Positions 1 through 12,773 of a DNA stretch of 64,000 bases are shown here, piece after piece. A program made the translations under genes and the position numbers. Origin of the DNA: Cinnamomum chago (lineage: Eukaryota > Streptophyta > Magnoliopsida > Laurales > Lauraceae); assembly GCA_038049695.1 (NCBI GenBank), contig CP142451.1:45395001-45459000 (forward strand), read 5' to 3'. Under the pieces are notes generated by a model, which worked only from the letters and a program-made list of their open reading frames with translations, did no database searches and was not told the origin of the DNA. Each line of letters begins with the position of its first letter. Position 1 is the first letter of the stretch.

Positions 1-1140
1 GGACACGCGACCCCACATCTCATGTGTAATTCGGGCCCACAGTTAATTGCAAATAACATCACTATATAAATGCAATTGCACTCCAATCTTAGGAATAAAT
101 TACAATGAAGACCCTAAACTTCCCAATTACCACAAGTAGGCCCTTCTATCATTATCCATGGATCAATTGGAATAAATCTGTCACATCCAATCTTAGATCC
201 ACATCTTATTATCCTTGAGCCCCAATTAACTACAGTGATCATCAGTACCATCCAATTAACTCTTAATCGAGATGGGTGCGCACTTACTAATGATAAATCC
301 ATTAATTGCCACAAGGGGATAATGTAGATAGATTCCATATTGACCATTGGATGTTCCCACAGTCCTACTACCACGTACCCAAGACACCGAGGTGTTGACC
401 TACAGTTGGCCTCAATCATTGGTGACTCAAAGCAAATGAATAGACAAAAACTTGAGTTCATCAATGTCTCAGGATTGAGAGCCTATTGCTAGGGAATTAT
501 GAGTGCAATCCTTAAATAGAGACAGTATTTCATAAGGTGCTTCTCATGGTCCTTCAATACATCCAATGTACCAGCACTATGATCCGGAATTTTACATTCT
601 GATGATCGAGACAAATCACAATATCTCATAGTAATCAAAGTGCTGCAACCTTATCAGATGAGATGCCCAATCTCATCACTGGTTGTGAAAATATTTTAAG
701 TATAAGATTTGTGACACATGTCTCCCGTATGTGGATCTCATCCATATACATATATCACATCTAATATACTAATGGGACCCGGTTCATCTCATGAACCATT
801 ATGTCATATGTATTGGTCATGTGCATTAAGTAATAAACACCATTCATCTCATGAAAGGAAAGCATGATTTTATTGATAAATAAAGAAATTAATCAATTTA
901 TTACATCAATTGATGGATTGAGACCACACAATGGATTGAAAGATAAGCAATGTATAAATATCATGTATACATGAGTCAAATGAGATGTAAAGACAAGTGC
1001 AAGATCATATGATAGCAATGTGAAGAAAGCTAGGCATAAAAGCATGAATAAGAATAATAACATGAATTAATAACAAGATGTCCTAGGTTCCTAGCATCAA
1101 CTAGCATTAAACATCATCCACACAATGCAAATGCAAGAAT
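1..1140. other. Unassigned repeat-like non-coding sequence
   Basis: No convincing gene is visible. The longest open frame (116 codons, minus strand, 114-464) has no recognisable motif and unremarkable composition. The AT-rich sequence reads on the minus strand like the non-coding tail of an LTR retrotransposon, but no terminal TG/CA, primer site or polymerase motif was found, so the family is left open. Confidence 0.4.
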
Positions 1141-2169
1141 CAAGAAAGGGAGACTCCGAGGGTGTCCAAGCCACCTCCCGGGGTATTATTAACAGCCCTA
1201 TTCGAATAACTGATATCAAAGTCCGGTTCCAGGGGGATCCAAGCTCCCAGTCCTATGAATAGCAGCACAGTTCAAGCCCGCTCCAAACTATTCTACGTCA
1301 TGGATGCCGTCCAAACTAACTGCCCATCACAATGTCCGAGTAACCAGCCCATCTATAAACCCCAAACTACAGATGGTCATGACATACAATCCTCCCCATA
1401 ATGGATCCTACTGTGGTCGAATAAGAGTAGTGAAGTGGTGCATGACACGAGAATCAAGACAAGCATATCAGGCTAGTTCAATATACAAGACTGTAATATA
1501 AGGACTTCTCGAATCGAACTAAGTTACGAAACATGTCCATTGATCCCATCAAGTAATCCTCTAACAATCTAGCCACGCGTGTTTATCAAGTACAAGATAA
1601 CAAGGTCCTAGGGTACACTCTAAGTCTGGTCTAAGTCCTAATTCTACAAGGGTTTATGTTTCATAATTAATTAAGTATTTTATGCCAAGAGAGTGTACAA
1701 GGAGACGATATCGACATATACAATTCATAATTCAAGGAGGAAGTTACAATCCAAACCTACGCAAGTGTTGTCATCTATGTATCGTACATGATCTAATGGA
1801 GTACGTGTGGAAATTGAGTCAATGATGCTTCTAATAAAGAACCATTGGTGTACAATCATGTCGGGCATCAATTGATCAGTTCCATATGTATTAGGTTAAA
1901 CCATGTGTAATACACGGACACCTAGACAACCATCGAAGCATATCAAGGGATCCAACATATAAGGCCCAAACCTAGGTTAAGAGTCTCTTTTCCCAAAAGA
2001 CAGGGTCTGAATCATTAATCCAAATATCTACTTTTCTTCCTCATCTCTAATCATTATGCAATTTAATCCATTGGATTCTACGTCTTGAGGGCATCCCAAC
2101 AATATCTAGAACTTTAAAATCCAACGATTGGATTAAAAGTTACGGGTATTCGAATTTGGCCATTTAGAC

Positions 2170-2360
2170 AACAGTACACCATCCGATCGATTGGAAAGAA
2201 GGTCCGATCAATCCAATAGGGACATCCGATCGATCGGATAGAAGGTCTGATCGATACGATCTCGGACGCCATCTAGTTAAATGTTCCGTCCTTTGTCTGA
2301 TCGATTCGACAGAGGACGACATCCTGTTAGAGGGTTTGTCCTTCGTACGATGGATTCAAC
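2170..2360. repeat. Cluster of GATCGATC palindromic words
   Basis: Repeated variants of TCCGATCGATCGGA-like words occur here. Positions 2224-2239 form a perfect 16-nt palindrome. The cluster lies downstream of the TATA-like site in LTR orientation, as do the CTCGAG-type cluster at 57085-57360 and the one at 10480-10860. Confidence 0.6.
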
Positions 2361-3645
2361 AGAGTGTCCAATTGATCAGGCAGCGAACAGAGACCCCCAA
2401 TTTGGGTTTTTGCTCCTTCCTTCTCATGTCATTTCAAAGGCTATACCTGCACAAACTGAGCCTCCTTGTTCTCCCAACAATCACATTCATCCAATTTCAT
2501 GTTTACATCCATTAGAATCAACCCCAACTACCCAATTAGTCCCATTTCCAATTAATCCCTAATTCTAACATGTAATCAAGAATCCATAATCCTAACAAGC
2601 TTGGATTTTTGGTAATCTAACAATAGCATCATGAAATCAAAAAAACAAGCATATATACATCAATTAGAAGTTGCTTAAACTCTTGCCTTTGTCCAAGAAG
2701 ATAAATGAAAACAAGACTTGTGGAAGAAAGCCTCTCTACACCAATCTAACACAAAAACCCTCCTAGCCACAAGCTCTCCGTCGATCCAAGAACACAAGGA
2801 AGAAGAAAGAGAAAGGGAAAAATCATATGCATGTAAAGATCTACACAGAGGAAGAGGATTGGGGAAGATGGAGGTTGAGAAAACTTTCCAAATGAGGTCT
2901 AGAGAATGAGAACGACAAGAGGAAGAAGATTGCCGATTTGGATCGTTGAGATTGACCCTCTTTGGCTTGTATTCGGGCTTGAGAAGATGAAGAAGGAAGG
3001 AGAAGAGATTACTGGTTCTTTTATTACATAGATGAAGGTATGAATGAGGTTAGGGCTAATCGTGGGTTAAAGAGGACTGGACAGGGAAATAACAATTTTT
3101 CCCTTAATAAGTGGGTCCAAGGAAAAATGGATTATTTGAGGGGTTTCCGGTTGTTGGATCGTGATGAGCCAAAAAAAAAAAATATGGTCTACACGACGAG
3201 ACCTTTCCAACAAATCCAGAATCACAGAGATTAGAATTTTTTTTGGAAAAACATCCAAATTTTCCCTAAATCGCAAACTAATCCCATGTTAGGATCGAAC
3301 GCACTTGGAATCACACGAAACTCCGTGAATGCTATCCTAATAATAAAACAAACTCGCTCACGGTTTAAACTTACCTAAATATCTAAAAATACAATTAATT
3401 ATAATAATTACAGAATAAATGAGTTAACATGCCTGTTAATGGGTTTAACTGACCCATTAAGGTTGGGGCCTTGTACGGATTTTTGAGAAAACAGGGTCGC
3501 CAAGATCGTGGAGATGTGAGGAGTAGATCATGTGGCTTGGAACTCTGATTTGGTGGAGAAATGGAGCGGGAAAGTGCGGGATGGCTGCTAGTTTGGGCAG
3601 TAATGAAATGGGGAAAAGAATAAGAAGAAAATGACGGTTGTCCTC

Positions 3646-3653
3646 TATATATA
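3646..3653 (-). promoter_or_regulatory. TATA-like box of the LTR block
   Basis: Minus-strand TATATATA followed by a purine-poor leader. It lies about 510 bp from the LTR terminus at 4158, which fits the end of a U3 region. The assignment rests on position and sequence only. Confidence 0.4.
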
Positions 3654-4158
3654 CATTTTTGGAATTTAGAAAATTACACTATGTCCCAGCCACTTAAGTG
3701 GAAAGAATACGAAAAATGAAATGTCTCGGTACGCCGAATGGGTCCAGGCCAAGAACAAAAGTTTCTCAAAATTAAATGTACAATCAATCAAGCCCAAAAA
3801 TGACATATTTTGAGGTTCCGATGGAAAATTCAGCTTTTACAAAAATGAAGATTATGTCCCTTATCAAGTATGAAACTATGAAACAAATAGTTTCCAGGTA
3901 TTAAATGGCTATGAGTTGAAAAAGAAGATTCCTAAAAATGATTTAATCTCTCTAATGAGCTAGGATTTGAGCTATTTTTGAAAATACCCTTAATACCCTT
4001 CTTAATGGCCAAATGACAATTCTATCTCTTTCTAAGCCGGAGCTCAGTCCAATTTCAGCGAAACTAACTCAAAACTATCCTTACACTGAAACCAAGTTGA
4101 TTAGAGCCTAAGTAAAATTAATCCACACAAATTATTGATAATTAGGACAGGGGCGTTA

Positions 4159-4339
4159 CAATTGTCCCAAGGTAGTATGTTTGTAACTGGGTTGTCAAAA
4201 TTTACAAGGTTGTCAAAATTTACATCCACCAATTTACAAGGTTGTCAAAATTTGCAAAGAGTACTTCCATCGATACCAAGGAAAACATGGTTAAGAGGTT
4301 TATCCAAGGCCTTAGGGCAGGAATTCATAAGGACCTGAC
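4159..4339 (+). pseudogene. Element E: gag relic, Tekay-like
   Basis: The plus-strand frames read SQGSM, then SKFTRLSKF and KENMVKRFIQGL. These match the conserved gag segment of Tekay-type elements: the intact-order version in element D at 51789-51905 has GSMTVLEYLTKFERLSRY and KKIAKFFEGL. A word of about 19 bp (GTTGTCAAAATTTACAAGG) is present three times at 4192-4255, so slippage has broken the frame. Element A begins directly after this relic. The rest of E's gag, its protease and its RT are missing. Confidence 0.6.
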
Positions 4340-5358
4340 TGATTGTCCTAAAACAGGGTTTGCAAATATAATTTATACCAACCTACTATCTCTACTCGTG
4401 AGAGTAAAGATGCTAACCGAGTGTCGTATCCACTGGGACAAAAAGGCTGAGTTGTGTTGGTTCCAAAATTCCTAAATTAATCCTATTAGAAAATGAAGTG
4501 TTGATTTGATGGGTTTGATTCCTAAATTAGCAATTTAAAGACAAGATTTGATCCAATTCAAGAAAGGTCATAGGGCACGACTCCACACCAGCCTAGTGCA
4601 ATGACGAACATAGACCTCGGGTTTCACTATCAATGCTTTAAAGACTCATTTTGGTTACAAATCTCCACAGTCACCAAACAAATTGTGCGGGTTTAGATCT
4701 GGGCATAACCTATCTCTATGGCATAGATTATCCTAGATTTAACTCCACACACATTCAAGCACCATTATATGACTGGCATTCCAAACTATAAGAATAAAAT
4801 ATCAAAAATAGATTTTGCATTAATAAATAAACCCAATACATGGATATCATTTATGTCATATAATCAAAGCATTCAAAATAAAACCCTAGAACCTATACAT
4901 CACGATAAACACAAAACTAGGGCTTCATCACAACCTTAAGATAGAGTTTTAGTTACTCAAAGAGAGATTGATGAAGAATCCTTGACGAAACCCCCATTGG
5001 CGTTCTTCCCAATCTTCCAAAATCATCCTTCCCTTCTTCTCTCAAGATGTGAATGCCCTATAAACGAGTTTGGCTCTCTTTTTATAGGTTTTCTCCCAAA
5101 AATCACTTCAAAACGTGCTAGGAGACGGACTCCACCCGGGTCTGGTGTCCGGATGCCAGGAGGCAGTAGCCTCTAAAGTGTCGCACAGGTTCTGGCGTGT
5201 GATGGCTCTATCCTTTTCCAATTGGCTTTGAATTCCTTTTCTTCACCTAAAACACCTGAAAATATTAAAATAACACAAATTAGGTCATATACTACCATCC
5301 CAATTTGCAACAAAGTCATCGTTGACGGGCCTTAAATGTACATTTTAGGTTCTCATCA
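4340..5358 (-). repeat. Element A 3' LTR (1019 bp)
   Basis: Begins TGATTGTCCTAAAACAGG and ends CTCTCATCA-type (here TTCTCATCA) on the plus strand. It is homologous over its length with the LTRs at 12774-13443/36980-37297, 41512-42558, 44161-45638 and 59898-61325. The adjoining CACCCCCAACTT (5359-5370) is the complement of a polypurine tract, which confirms the minus orientation. Confidence 0.8.
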
Positions 5359-6749
5359 CACCCCCAACTTACACTTTGCTAGACCTTGAGCAAAGCTAAA
5401 ACAAAGGACTAACTAAGGCCATTTTCGTAGGGAGCACGGCTGCACTTAACATGTACCGCAAGCCTTTAAACCTCTAAGTTCCCCTTAGAGGACGAGTTAT
5501 AGTCTCGTGAGGGTTTGCAGCGAATTTACGCACAAAATTCCCAAAACACAAAAGTCAAGGAGTCTTTTCCAAAATAATATCTACGAATGCCGGATATTCT
5601 TGATTATGGAGTTTTCAATAAACATCTCAAATTTGGTTCGCAAATCCTATCTGTTTGTCAGAAATCCTCGAAATCTTGCTAGAAAAATTGATCGTGCATG
5701 GTGAAAAATGTGTATATAAAGAAGCAGGAGAGCATAAAATGATCCACTAAAAATTTCCGTGAAAACATCTTCTTCTTTCAAAATTCTGGGCCACCTAACC
5801 TCAGTAAAGATAGCATGTTTTCTCTCAAGGTAACTATGGTGGCTTTCACACTATTCTTTTTCAAATGCCGTAACAACACTATTTTAGTGATATATATATA
5901 TATTAATACGATCCCCAACAATAGCAGCCTTTTCCATAGCCGGTAAAGATGAACAGTTTCCTCTCTAGGCAACTGTGGTGGCTTTCACACTATTATTTTT
6001 CTAAAGGTTGTAACAACACTATAGTAGTGAAATTTTTTTATTTTCTTCCTTTTTTTTTAATACAGTCCCCCAACAATAGGCATCCCTTTCCATATGCCTG
6101 AATTAATTCACCGAGTTGTGGATGAATTCACTCAGTTCAACTAGGACACAGTATGACTGAGGGTCGGTTTTCCATCATATTTTTTCTGAAGTTATCACAA
6201 GTATGGAAATCATATCTTCACATTTCAAATTTTCTTTATAAAACGTGTCAAGTGAGGGATCAATAATTCAACAATTTCTCAAAAACTCTTTCCTAAAACA
6301 AGAAAGTGAACCCTTTTTCTCTTTTTCCTCTCAGAATAAAAATTCCAAAAATCAAGTATCTTCGTTTCATAAAAATCATGTTAGAAATCCCCCGAAAAAC
6401 TAACAAAAATAGCAATTTAAAAAAAAAAAACAAAACTAAAGGAAAAGAACTAAAACTTCTAAGACTAAACCAAATGTTAATACCCCACCCCCAACTTAAC
6501 CTAACATTGTCCACAATGAGAAGCATTAAAATGAGATATAAAGGAAAAGGAGGGATATCACCTGGGCACCGCTTAACATAAGTTGGAATGGAGGAAAACG
6601 GAGAGGACGCCCCCCCAACTCGGACCAAAGTACCTGTGAAATGTTAGCGTCAAGCAAGAAAAAGAAAAACAAAGAAAACCTACGAAACACAAAAAGACAT
6701 GACCCAACACTTCCTTCATGTCTATCTTCTTTATGTTAGGAATTAAAAA
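5359..6749 (-). other. Element A 3' untranslated region
   Basis: Non-coding region between protease and 3' LTR. It includes the complement of the Athila-style signature ATTGTGGACAATGTTAGGTT near 6500. A segment containing GGTGGCTTTCACACTATT occurs at about 5836 and again at about 5976, a ~140-bp tandem duplication not seen in copies B or C. A ~190-bp stretch present in B (37840-38030) and C (46210-46380) is absent here. Confidence 0.6.
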
Positions 6750-9109
6750 TATCTGCATTTCCCAAGAAGGTTTAAAACCATCTATGCAATGAATGTGGTG
6801 TATGCAGATGGAGGGATCAATACCTTTCAAATCGGCAACTGAAAAGCCGATTGCACTCTTGTGCTTTTTCAACACTTCCAGTATATGACCTTCCTGATCG
6901 TCAAACAAATCAGAAGCAATGATAACTGGTAAGGTATACTCAGGTTGAAGAGCTGTTACCACGAGCTCATCAACAACATCGACTGCAAAGCAGTCGTCCT
7001 TGTCTGGAGTTTGATGAGAGGCCCTAAAAGCATTCAGCCTCACTTTCATATTACCGAAGGAAACATCCATAACTCCGGTGCGGCAATTAATGTTCGCATT
7101 GGCCATGGCCAAAAAGGGCCGGCCAAGAATGACCGGAGTTTGTATCCTCGAGTTTTGCACCAGTTCAGTGTCAAGGACGATGAAATCAACAGGAAAAAGG
7201 AAGTTATCGACCTTGACCGAAACATCCTCAATTATGCCCCGGGGTACCCTGACAGATCTATGAGCAAGTTGCAAGGTAACCTGAGTGGGCTTCAATTCCC
7301 CCAGCCCAGTCTGCTAATACACCGAGAAAGGCAAGAGATTGACACTTGCTCCAAGATCCAACAATTCGTGATTAATAATGTGACTCCCAATCGTACAAGT
7401 AATGGTGGGTGTGTCAGGATCTTTTAGCTTGGGAGGAGTGTCATTATGGATAATCGAGCTCACTTGCTTGGTGAGCAAAACCTTCTTGGGCACATGAGAT
7501 TTAGATTTGCGCTTTTGAGTGCACAAATTTTTTTCAGAAATTTAGCATACAAAGGGACTTGTTTAATACCATCCAGCAAAGGTAGGTTGATCTTTACTTG
7601 ATTGAACACCTCTAACATCTCATCCATGATTGTTCCCCTTTTACTAAAGGGAGAGGATGTTTCAAGACAAGTGGAAAAAAGGGGCTTTAGGCACATATGG
7701 GGGTGCCACAGCTGGGATAGTTAAAGAACTGGGAGGGGTGACATCCTTTCCCTTTGAAACCCTTTCAGCCCTAGAGCCCTGGGAATGGATGTAGATTCTC
7801 TTGCATCTTTCTTAGACACCTAGTCTCAACCTCACGCCCATTCCTCAACGTGACAACCATTTTCGCTTGCTCATGATAGGTATCATGGAGTTGCGAGTTG
7901 CTACCCACCTCTTAGGGTTGACCAAGGGTTGGCTAGGCAAACGTCCCTCCCCTCTTCTATTAAGAACGTGAGCTATTTGCCCTATATGGGCCTCTAGATT
8001 GGCTATGGATTGAGAGTGGGAATGGACCATCTTAGTGCTTATTTTGAGCTCTTGCAGCACTATCTCCTCAAAGGATGGATTCCTTTGCTGTGGAGAAGGG
8101 TTGGGGTGCTAGTTGGACTGTTGGGAATGATAAGCTGCAGGATTAATAAGAAAATTTTGCCTTTGCGGTTGAGAGGATGAATTGCCCTGGCCAAGCGACT
8201 TCCAGGAAAAATTGGGGTGACTGCTCCATCCTGAGTTATAAGTATTTAGAATTTCCCAGTTTGGAGAACCCTTGTGCAACATTCACATGTTCATGCACAA
8301 ATTCAGGAAATTAGGGGGCTGCAGGACAATTGCTCACAAAATGAGCGGGACTGTAGCACAAAGCACAAACACCCTGAGAGGATGGGGATTGGAGAGATTG
8401 ACCTACAGATAATAGTTGATCCAATTTTTAGGTCAAGGCTGCCACTTAAGTGCTGAGTTCATTAGAGGGTTGAATTTCAAACACCCCTCTAGGTTGTTGA
8501 GAGTTCGAGGCTGGCAGCCTCTCCAATCTAGTAGTGGAGGCATGGTGTTGAAAGGTCTCACTCATATTCTCAAAAAGCACCTATGCCTCATCCTCATTTT
8601 TCAGCATAATAGATCCCCCACTGGTGGTGACTACCATGTTTCACCATTCAGGAGACAATCCATCATAAAAGAACTGTATCAATTGCCACTTGGAAATTTG
8701 GTGATGAGGACACTTCCTAATGAGATCCTTAAACCTATCGCATGCCTCATGAAATTGTTCATTATCAGTTTGGGCGAACGATGTGATGGATCGCCAGTAC
8801 TGATTGATTTTGCCAACAGAGAAAAATTTACCTAAGAATTTTTGTTGTAGTTGGGCCCAAGTGGTGATGGAGTTTGCAGGTAAAGTACTCAACTAATACT
8901 TAGCTTTGGCCTTTAGTGAAAATGGGTAAAGAAACATCTTTAAGGCCTCACTACTGAAATTATTTATTCTCACTTTGGAGCAAATAACCAGGAAATCATC
9001 AACGTGATTGTACTGGTCTTCATTGTTCAAGCCATAGAAAGAAGGAATAAGATTTATTGTACCAAGCTTGATTTCATATTGAGCTGCATGAATTGTAGGC
9101 AGCTGAGTA
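6750..9109 (-). pseudogene. Element A gag-protease, broken
   Basis: Gag would coat the element's particle and the aspartic protease would mature it. Read right to left: the gag core (motifs FYGLNNED, SITTWAQLQQKF, CPHHQISKW, FFYDGLSPEW at 8641-9109), a zinc-knuckle region near 8300, a linker (7845-8060), then the protease with LLDLGASVNLLP (near 7340) and GRPFLAMANANINC (near 7100). The LLDLGASVNLLP active-site style and IIEDV-VKVD block are Athila-type. A TAG at 7314-7316 cuts the protease just after the active site, and other stops and shifts split gag. After the protease (PSICIHHIH, near 6800) the sequence jumps to 3' UTR: no RT motif is present, as in copies B and C. Confidence 0.75.
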
Positions 9110-12079
9110 TGTCGCGACCCCAGACCGGGAGTCCGGGCCCCGCGACAGATTTTCCATTCAAAAAACGGCAATAATTTCCCACAGTTTCCCACGGTGAGGA
9201 TCCCAAGGTCGCGGGACAAACTCACACATATAATAGTTGTGGAAGCGTGTAGCAAAAAATAACAAGACAAAAACATGTGATATAGAAACCACATTTATAT
9301 AATTGAAATAATGAAGTCAAGCATTTCAGAGAGAGAAATATAAATAGGAAGATTCCCAATTACATCAAGTTCAAAGCTAACAAAGTATATTGTTAAGAGA
9401 CATCCCAAAAAGAGGCCAACAAGGCCAATACATTCCAAAATCATGAAAAGGTAAATCCCTCATCAAAACAATGAGTGTCTCAAGGATCTTTCCGACGTCT
9501 AGATGAGGTCATCGGGTTGCCACTCACAAGCTGGGGGTGGATCAACAGCCTCCTCCAAACACTCCTCCTCAAGGGCAAGGATGCCTGTACCTGAGCACCA
9601 AAATGCAAGGATCAAACACGACGGTTTGGCAAGAAATCAATTTAGACAAGTATTTAAAACATTTATAAAGAGGAGGAACATTATTGAAAACATTTACTGA
9701 ATTTAAAACAATTACAAAACTAATATACGTTTGAAATAAGTAAAACTAGTATAGATACTTATAACGTCATGAATAGATAATTCCACATTGAGCCCATCCT
9801 TTCTTTATCATATACAATGAAAAGAGTAAGCAAAACAGAGCAGAAACAAAACAAAACAGGATCCTGTACCAGAAAGATAGGCAGGTACCGGCTGCGTTAC
9901 CGGTCAGAACAGGATGTATATATATAATATACGACTAATCTGCAAAAAGTCCAAGTGTTTAAGGACCCCCAGACAGTGGATCAGACTGAAAGGGCAATCC
10001 AAGCTCAGTGGTATTCATCATAAGTCATGAATGCACAAAACAGGGCTAACATATACAAAACAGATCAAAAATAGGGGAAATCACTTGTCAAAACTGGTCA
10101 AAGCAGAACCGATCAGAAATAGCATAGGCTATAACAAAACTGAACTTAAGAAGTGATCCCCTTAATGGTTCTTGAAAACAGTTCAAAACGTGACTGAAAC
10201 TTGTAAATCAAAACGTGTACAAAACAATATTTGTACGTCTTGTCAAAACTGAGAATTTAAGAAAATTTATCAAGTATATATATTAAGGCCCTTCATTTGA
10301 CCCTCATGTATTTGGTAACCCAAATGTCGTTATAAAACGAATTTGGTGCTCCCGAAGCTAAGAGACATTTCGAGTTCCAAGTGCATAATATCAAGCTAAA
10401 AGCCTTTAAATATATTCTGGTTCTCATTCCCCAAGAAAATCAAACAAAAACATATTATAACTAAAAATTTGGTTAGCTCACGGTCACTTGTCGACTAGCC
10501 GCAGAAATGTAGGTCAGCTAGACGCCAGCTGACCGCTGAGTATCAGACAGAAAATTTAGCTTCTAGAAATGTAACCGAACATTCTCGGTCACCTGGTGGC
10601 TAGCCGCGGAGGTGCATGTCGGTTAGCCGCCGGCTGACCGCTAGATCCCTATCAATTACAGAATTATGTGTTTCTAACCGCGAGTTTCGGCGACCTGGCG
10701 GTTCCATTGGCGGTTAGCTGTGGTCAAATTTTTGGCCAGCCGCCAGGGTTACCCAGAACCTTCAACGTTCTGTATTTCTAACCGAAACTGGGTCGGTTAG
10801 CCGCCGATCACCATTCGGCTAGCCACCGAGGTGACCACCAGCTCGGGAATGACCATTTCTGTTGCAGATTTAGGCACTGTCTTCTCCAACCAAATAGAAA
10901 ACCATTCAAAATGAAACTTGAGCTAAACAAAGGCATTCAAACTATGTTGAAACATATAAATGCAAGTTGAAAGTGGATTTCCAAAATAAAACATCACATT
11001 GCTATGAATACAATAACCAAACCTAAAAATCACTTTTCGGGCTAAAATGAAATCCATACTTAATCATTCATCAAGAAAACTAAAAGGATAACTTGCCTTA
11101 GTTCAAAATGTACAAATCCAACCTTCTCAAGGATCCTATCAAGGAGTTGGGCCAATATCTACAAGAATTCCAAAAAGAACTTCAAAACCCTAACATTTGG
11201 AAAACAAAGAGCCCATTTTGAAAGAGGGTTTGCAAACATGTAAAACAAGATCTATAGGAGCTAAAAAGAACTCCATTGAAGAGATGGTTGAAGCTCTTAC
11301 CTAGAAATGACCAACAAGAAGGAAGGAAGAAGAAGAAGAGTTTGTCTTGTTACAAATGTCCAACAAAAAGGTCCAATGGAAAGCTTGGAAGGAGAGGAAG
11401 AGGATGGTGCGATCCAAGCTTCAATCCAAGTCCAAATGGTTGAGTTACTAGGAAGAGAAAATGGAGAGAAAAAGAGGAAGAAGGAGACCTTCCTAGAACT
11501 GTACGTTGGAGACCCAATATGAGAATGGAGTGAATGAGTGAGAGTGAGGGAAGAAAAGGGCTTATTTGGCTTGAGTGAAGGTGTGGGTCCCATCACGTCT
11601 GGAATTTCAAACGACTAGAACATGTTCTTGCGGGCTCCGGACAAGGTTGACGAAGAAGGATAAAATGATTCTTGAAAAATCTAGTTTCCAAAAAGTATAT
11701 TTTTGACATGGTTTCGAGATTTTGAAAATCGTGTCCAGATTTGGGTGTAAAAGACAAATCCTACCCCTTTTGGCCAAAAACACAGATTTATGGGTTTCGA
11801 ACACTGACGGTTAAAATACAAAAATCGTAGGAAATAATAAAACTACTCAAGGTAATTCAAAACTACAAACAAAGCAGAAAACAATGATCAACCTCCCGAA
11901 GCTTACACGTGCACTAAGGCCTCCCTGAGCATGTCTGACTCAACCAACGCTCTCAAAATTCCCAAAACTAGTATCAAGTCTAAAACAACTATTCTAATCC
12001 GATGAATACTAAAACCTCTTAAAAACTAAACACTCGCTTAATTAGCACTAATCAAGCTAATCTGGGATGGGGTCTAACA
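9110..12079 (-). mobile_element. Solo LTR, Tekay/Del-like, 2970 bp
   Basis: Starts TGTCGCGACCCC and ends GGGGTCTAACA, flanked by a perfect 5-bp target duplication GAGTA (9105-9109 and 12080-12084) inside element A's gag. Its termini resemble the LTR at 55912-58866, whose complement also runs from TGTCGCGACCACGG, so it lies in minus orientation. No gag, pol or second LTR is present, which is the usual product of LTR-LTR recombination. Weak TATA-like sequence lies around 11555-11575 (minus strand). The open frames at 11297-11596 and 11307-11522 have no motif and are not called as genes. Confidence 0.85.
10480..10860. repeat. Cluster of GGTTAGCCGCCGG-type words
   Basis: About ten variants of a short CG-rich word (CGGTTAGCCGCCGGCTGACCG and relatives) are packed into 380 bp inside the solo LTR. 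They tend to form local inverted repeats. The position corresponds to the CTCGAG word cluster in element D's 3' LTR. Confidence 0.65.
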
Positions 12080-12084
12080 GAGTA

Positions 12085-12480
12085 CACGATCATGATGCGT
12101 ATTCCGAAAGAGTATAGTGCTCCTTCAAGGGCCGGAGGGGAGGTGGAAGGGGTGGATTGTTTGCCTCACCTTATTCCTTCGCCATCGGTGAAGGTGTGTG
12201 TGGAAAATCGGAGGAGTACTTTGACGATCGAATTATGCACACACACAACTCTTACTGCAGGTTATATATATATAAAAAATTCAAAAAGGCTAGAGCTTAC
12301 AGTGCTTTGGGTAGAGAAGAGAGATTCCCTTTGAGTAAAAGTTGGCCTTCGTGAACTCTCTTGGATCCCTGCACGAACTCTAGACTTTTTTTATGTTAGA
12401 ATCAATTACCAGCAATAAAGATAGCAAACAATGTGAGTAAGAATGAATAAGTAAAATAAATATTTGAAAAAGAGAAACGA
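12085..12480 (-). pseudogene. Element A gag N-terminus and leader
   Basis: The complement of 12085-12150 matches the first gag codons of copies B and C (SEY followed by the CIQLPT region), resumed after the solo-LTR insertion. Next comes leader sequence shared with copies B (41100-41470) and C (59520-59860). The leader stops before any primer-binding site, so the true 5' end of element A is lost. Confidence 0.6.
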
Positions 12481-12504
12481 GCAGTAGTCTTCGCAATGAA
12501 AATT
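12481..12504 (+). other. Filler DNA at deletion junction
   Basis: GCAGTAGTCTTCGCAATGAA plus a few bases nearly duplicates 12606-12628 of the neighbouring RNase H relic, but lies out of order between element A's truncated leader and the start of that relic. A short local copy at a deletion joint is typical of error-prone double-strand break repair with templated filler. Confidence 0.55.
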
Positions 12505-12773
12505 TAGGCTGTGTGTTGATGCAAGATGGATAAGTCATCACTTATGGCTCAAGGCAGTTGAAAGAGCACAAGAGAAACTATGCGATGCATGATTTGGAAC
12601 TACCAGCAGTAGTCTTCACAATGAAAATGTGGAGACATTGTTTGTACAAAGAGAAGTTTGAAGCCTAATCAGATTACTAGAGTCTACAATGCCTGTTCTC
12701 ACAAAAAGAGATGAGTAAGAGAGGGAGACGTTAGATAGAGTACATCAAGGACTATGATTTTTTGATCAAGTAC
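12505..12773 (+). pseudogene. Element E: RNase H relic, Tekay-like
   Basis: Nucleotide-level similarity to element D's RNase H at 53998-54265 is clear: GTTGATGCAAGA, CAGTTGAAAGA, GAAAATGTGGAGACATT, then CAAGGACTATGATTT and ATCAAGTACC occur in the same order. Stops and small indels destroy the frame. The relic is cut at AGTAC, and the continuing sequence (AGTACCATCCTGGAAAAG) appears at 42559 after element B. Confidence 0.75.

Larger units (their letters stand above)
1141..4158 (-). repeat. Tekay/Del-like LTR block, left end uncertain
   Basis: The right end reads GGGGCGTTACA on the plus strand, so the minus strand starts TGTAACGCCCC, a usual start for large chromovirus-type LTRs. A TATA-like run lies about 510 bp inside (3646-3653). 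Comparable spacing is seen in the solo LTR at 9110-12079 and the LTR at 55912-58866. A cluster of palindromic words at 2170-2360 sits where those LTRs carry theirs. The left boundary is an estimate from the usual ~3-kb length. No paired LTR or target duplication was found, so a truncated or solo LTR is most likely. Confidence 0.45.
4340..12480 (-). mobile_element. Element A: truncated Athila-like retrotransposon
   Basis: A minus-strand Ty3/gypsy element of the Athila type with gag and protease but no RT, RNase H or integrase. The 3' LTR (4340-5358) is present. The 5' LTR and primer-binding site at the high-coordinate end are missing: leader sequence stops near 12480 and runs into E's RNase H relic. 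It sits in E's gag (preceding bases CTGAC). A solo LTR has been inserted into its gag at 9110-12079. Because the right end is deleted, no target duplication can be paired. Confidence 0.75.

Noticed and set aside
114-464. Minus-strand 116-codon frame as a gene
   Set aside because: No motif, no supporting context, and neighbouring sequence looks like non-coding retrotransposon tail.
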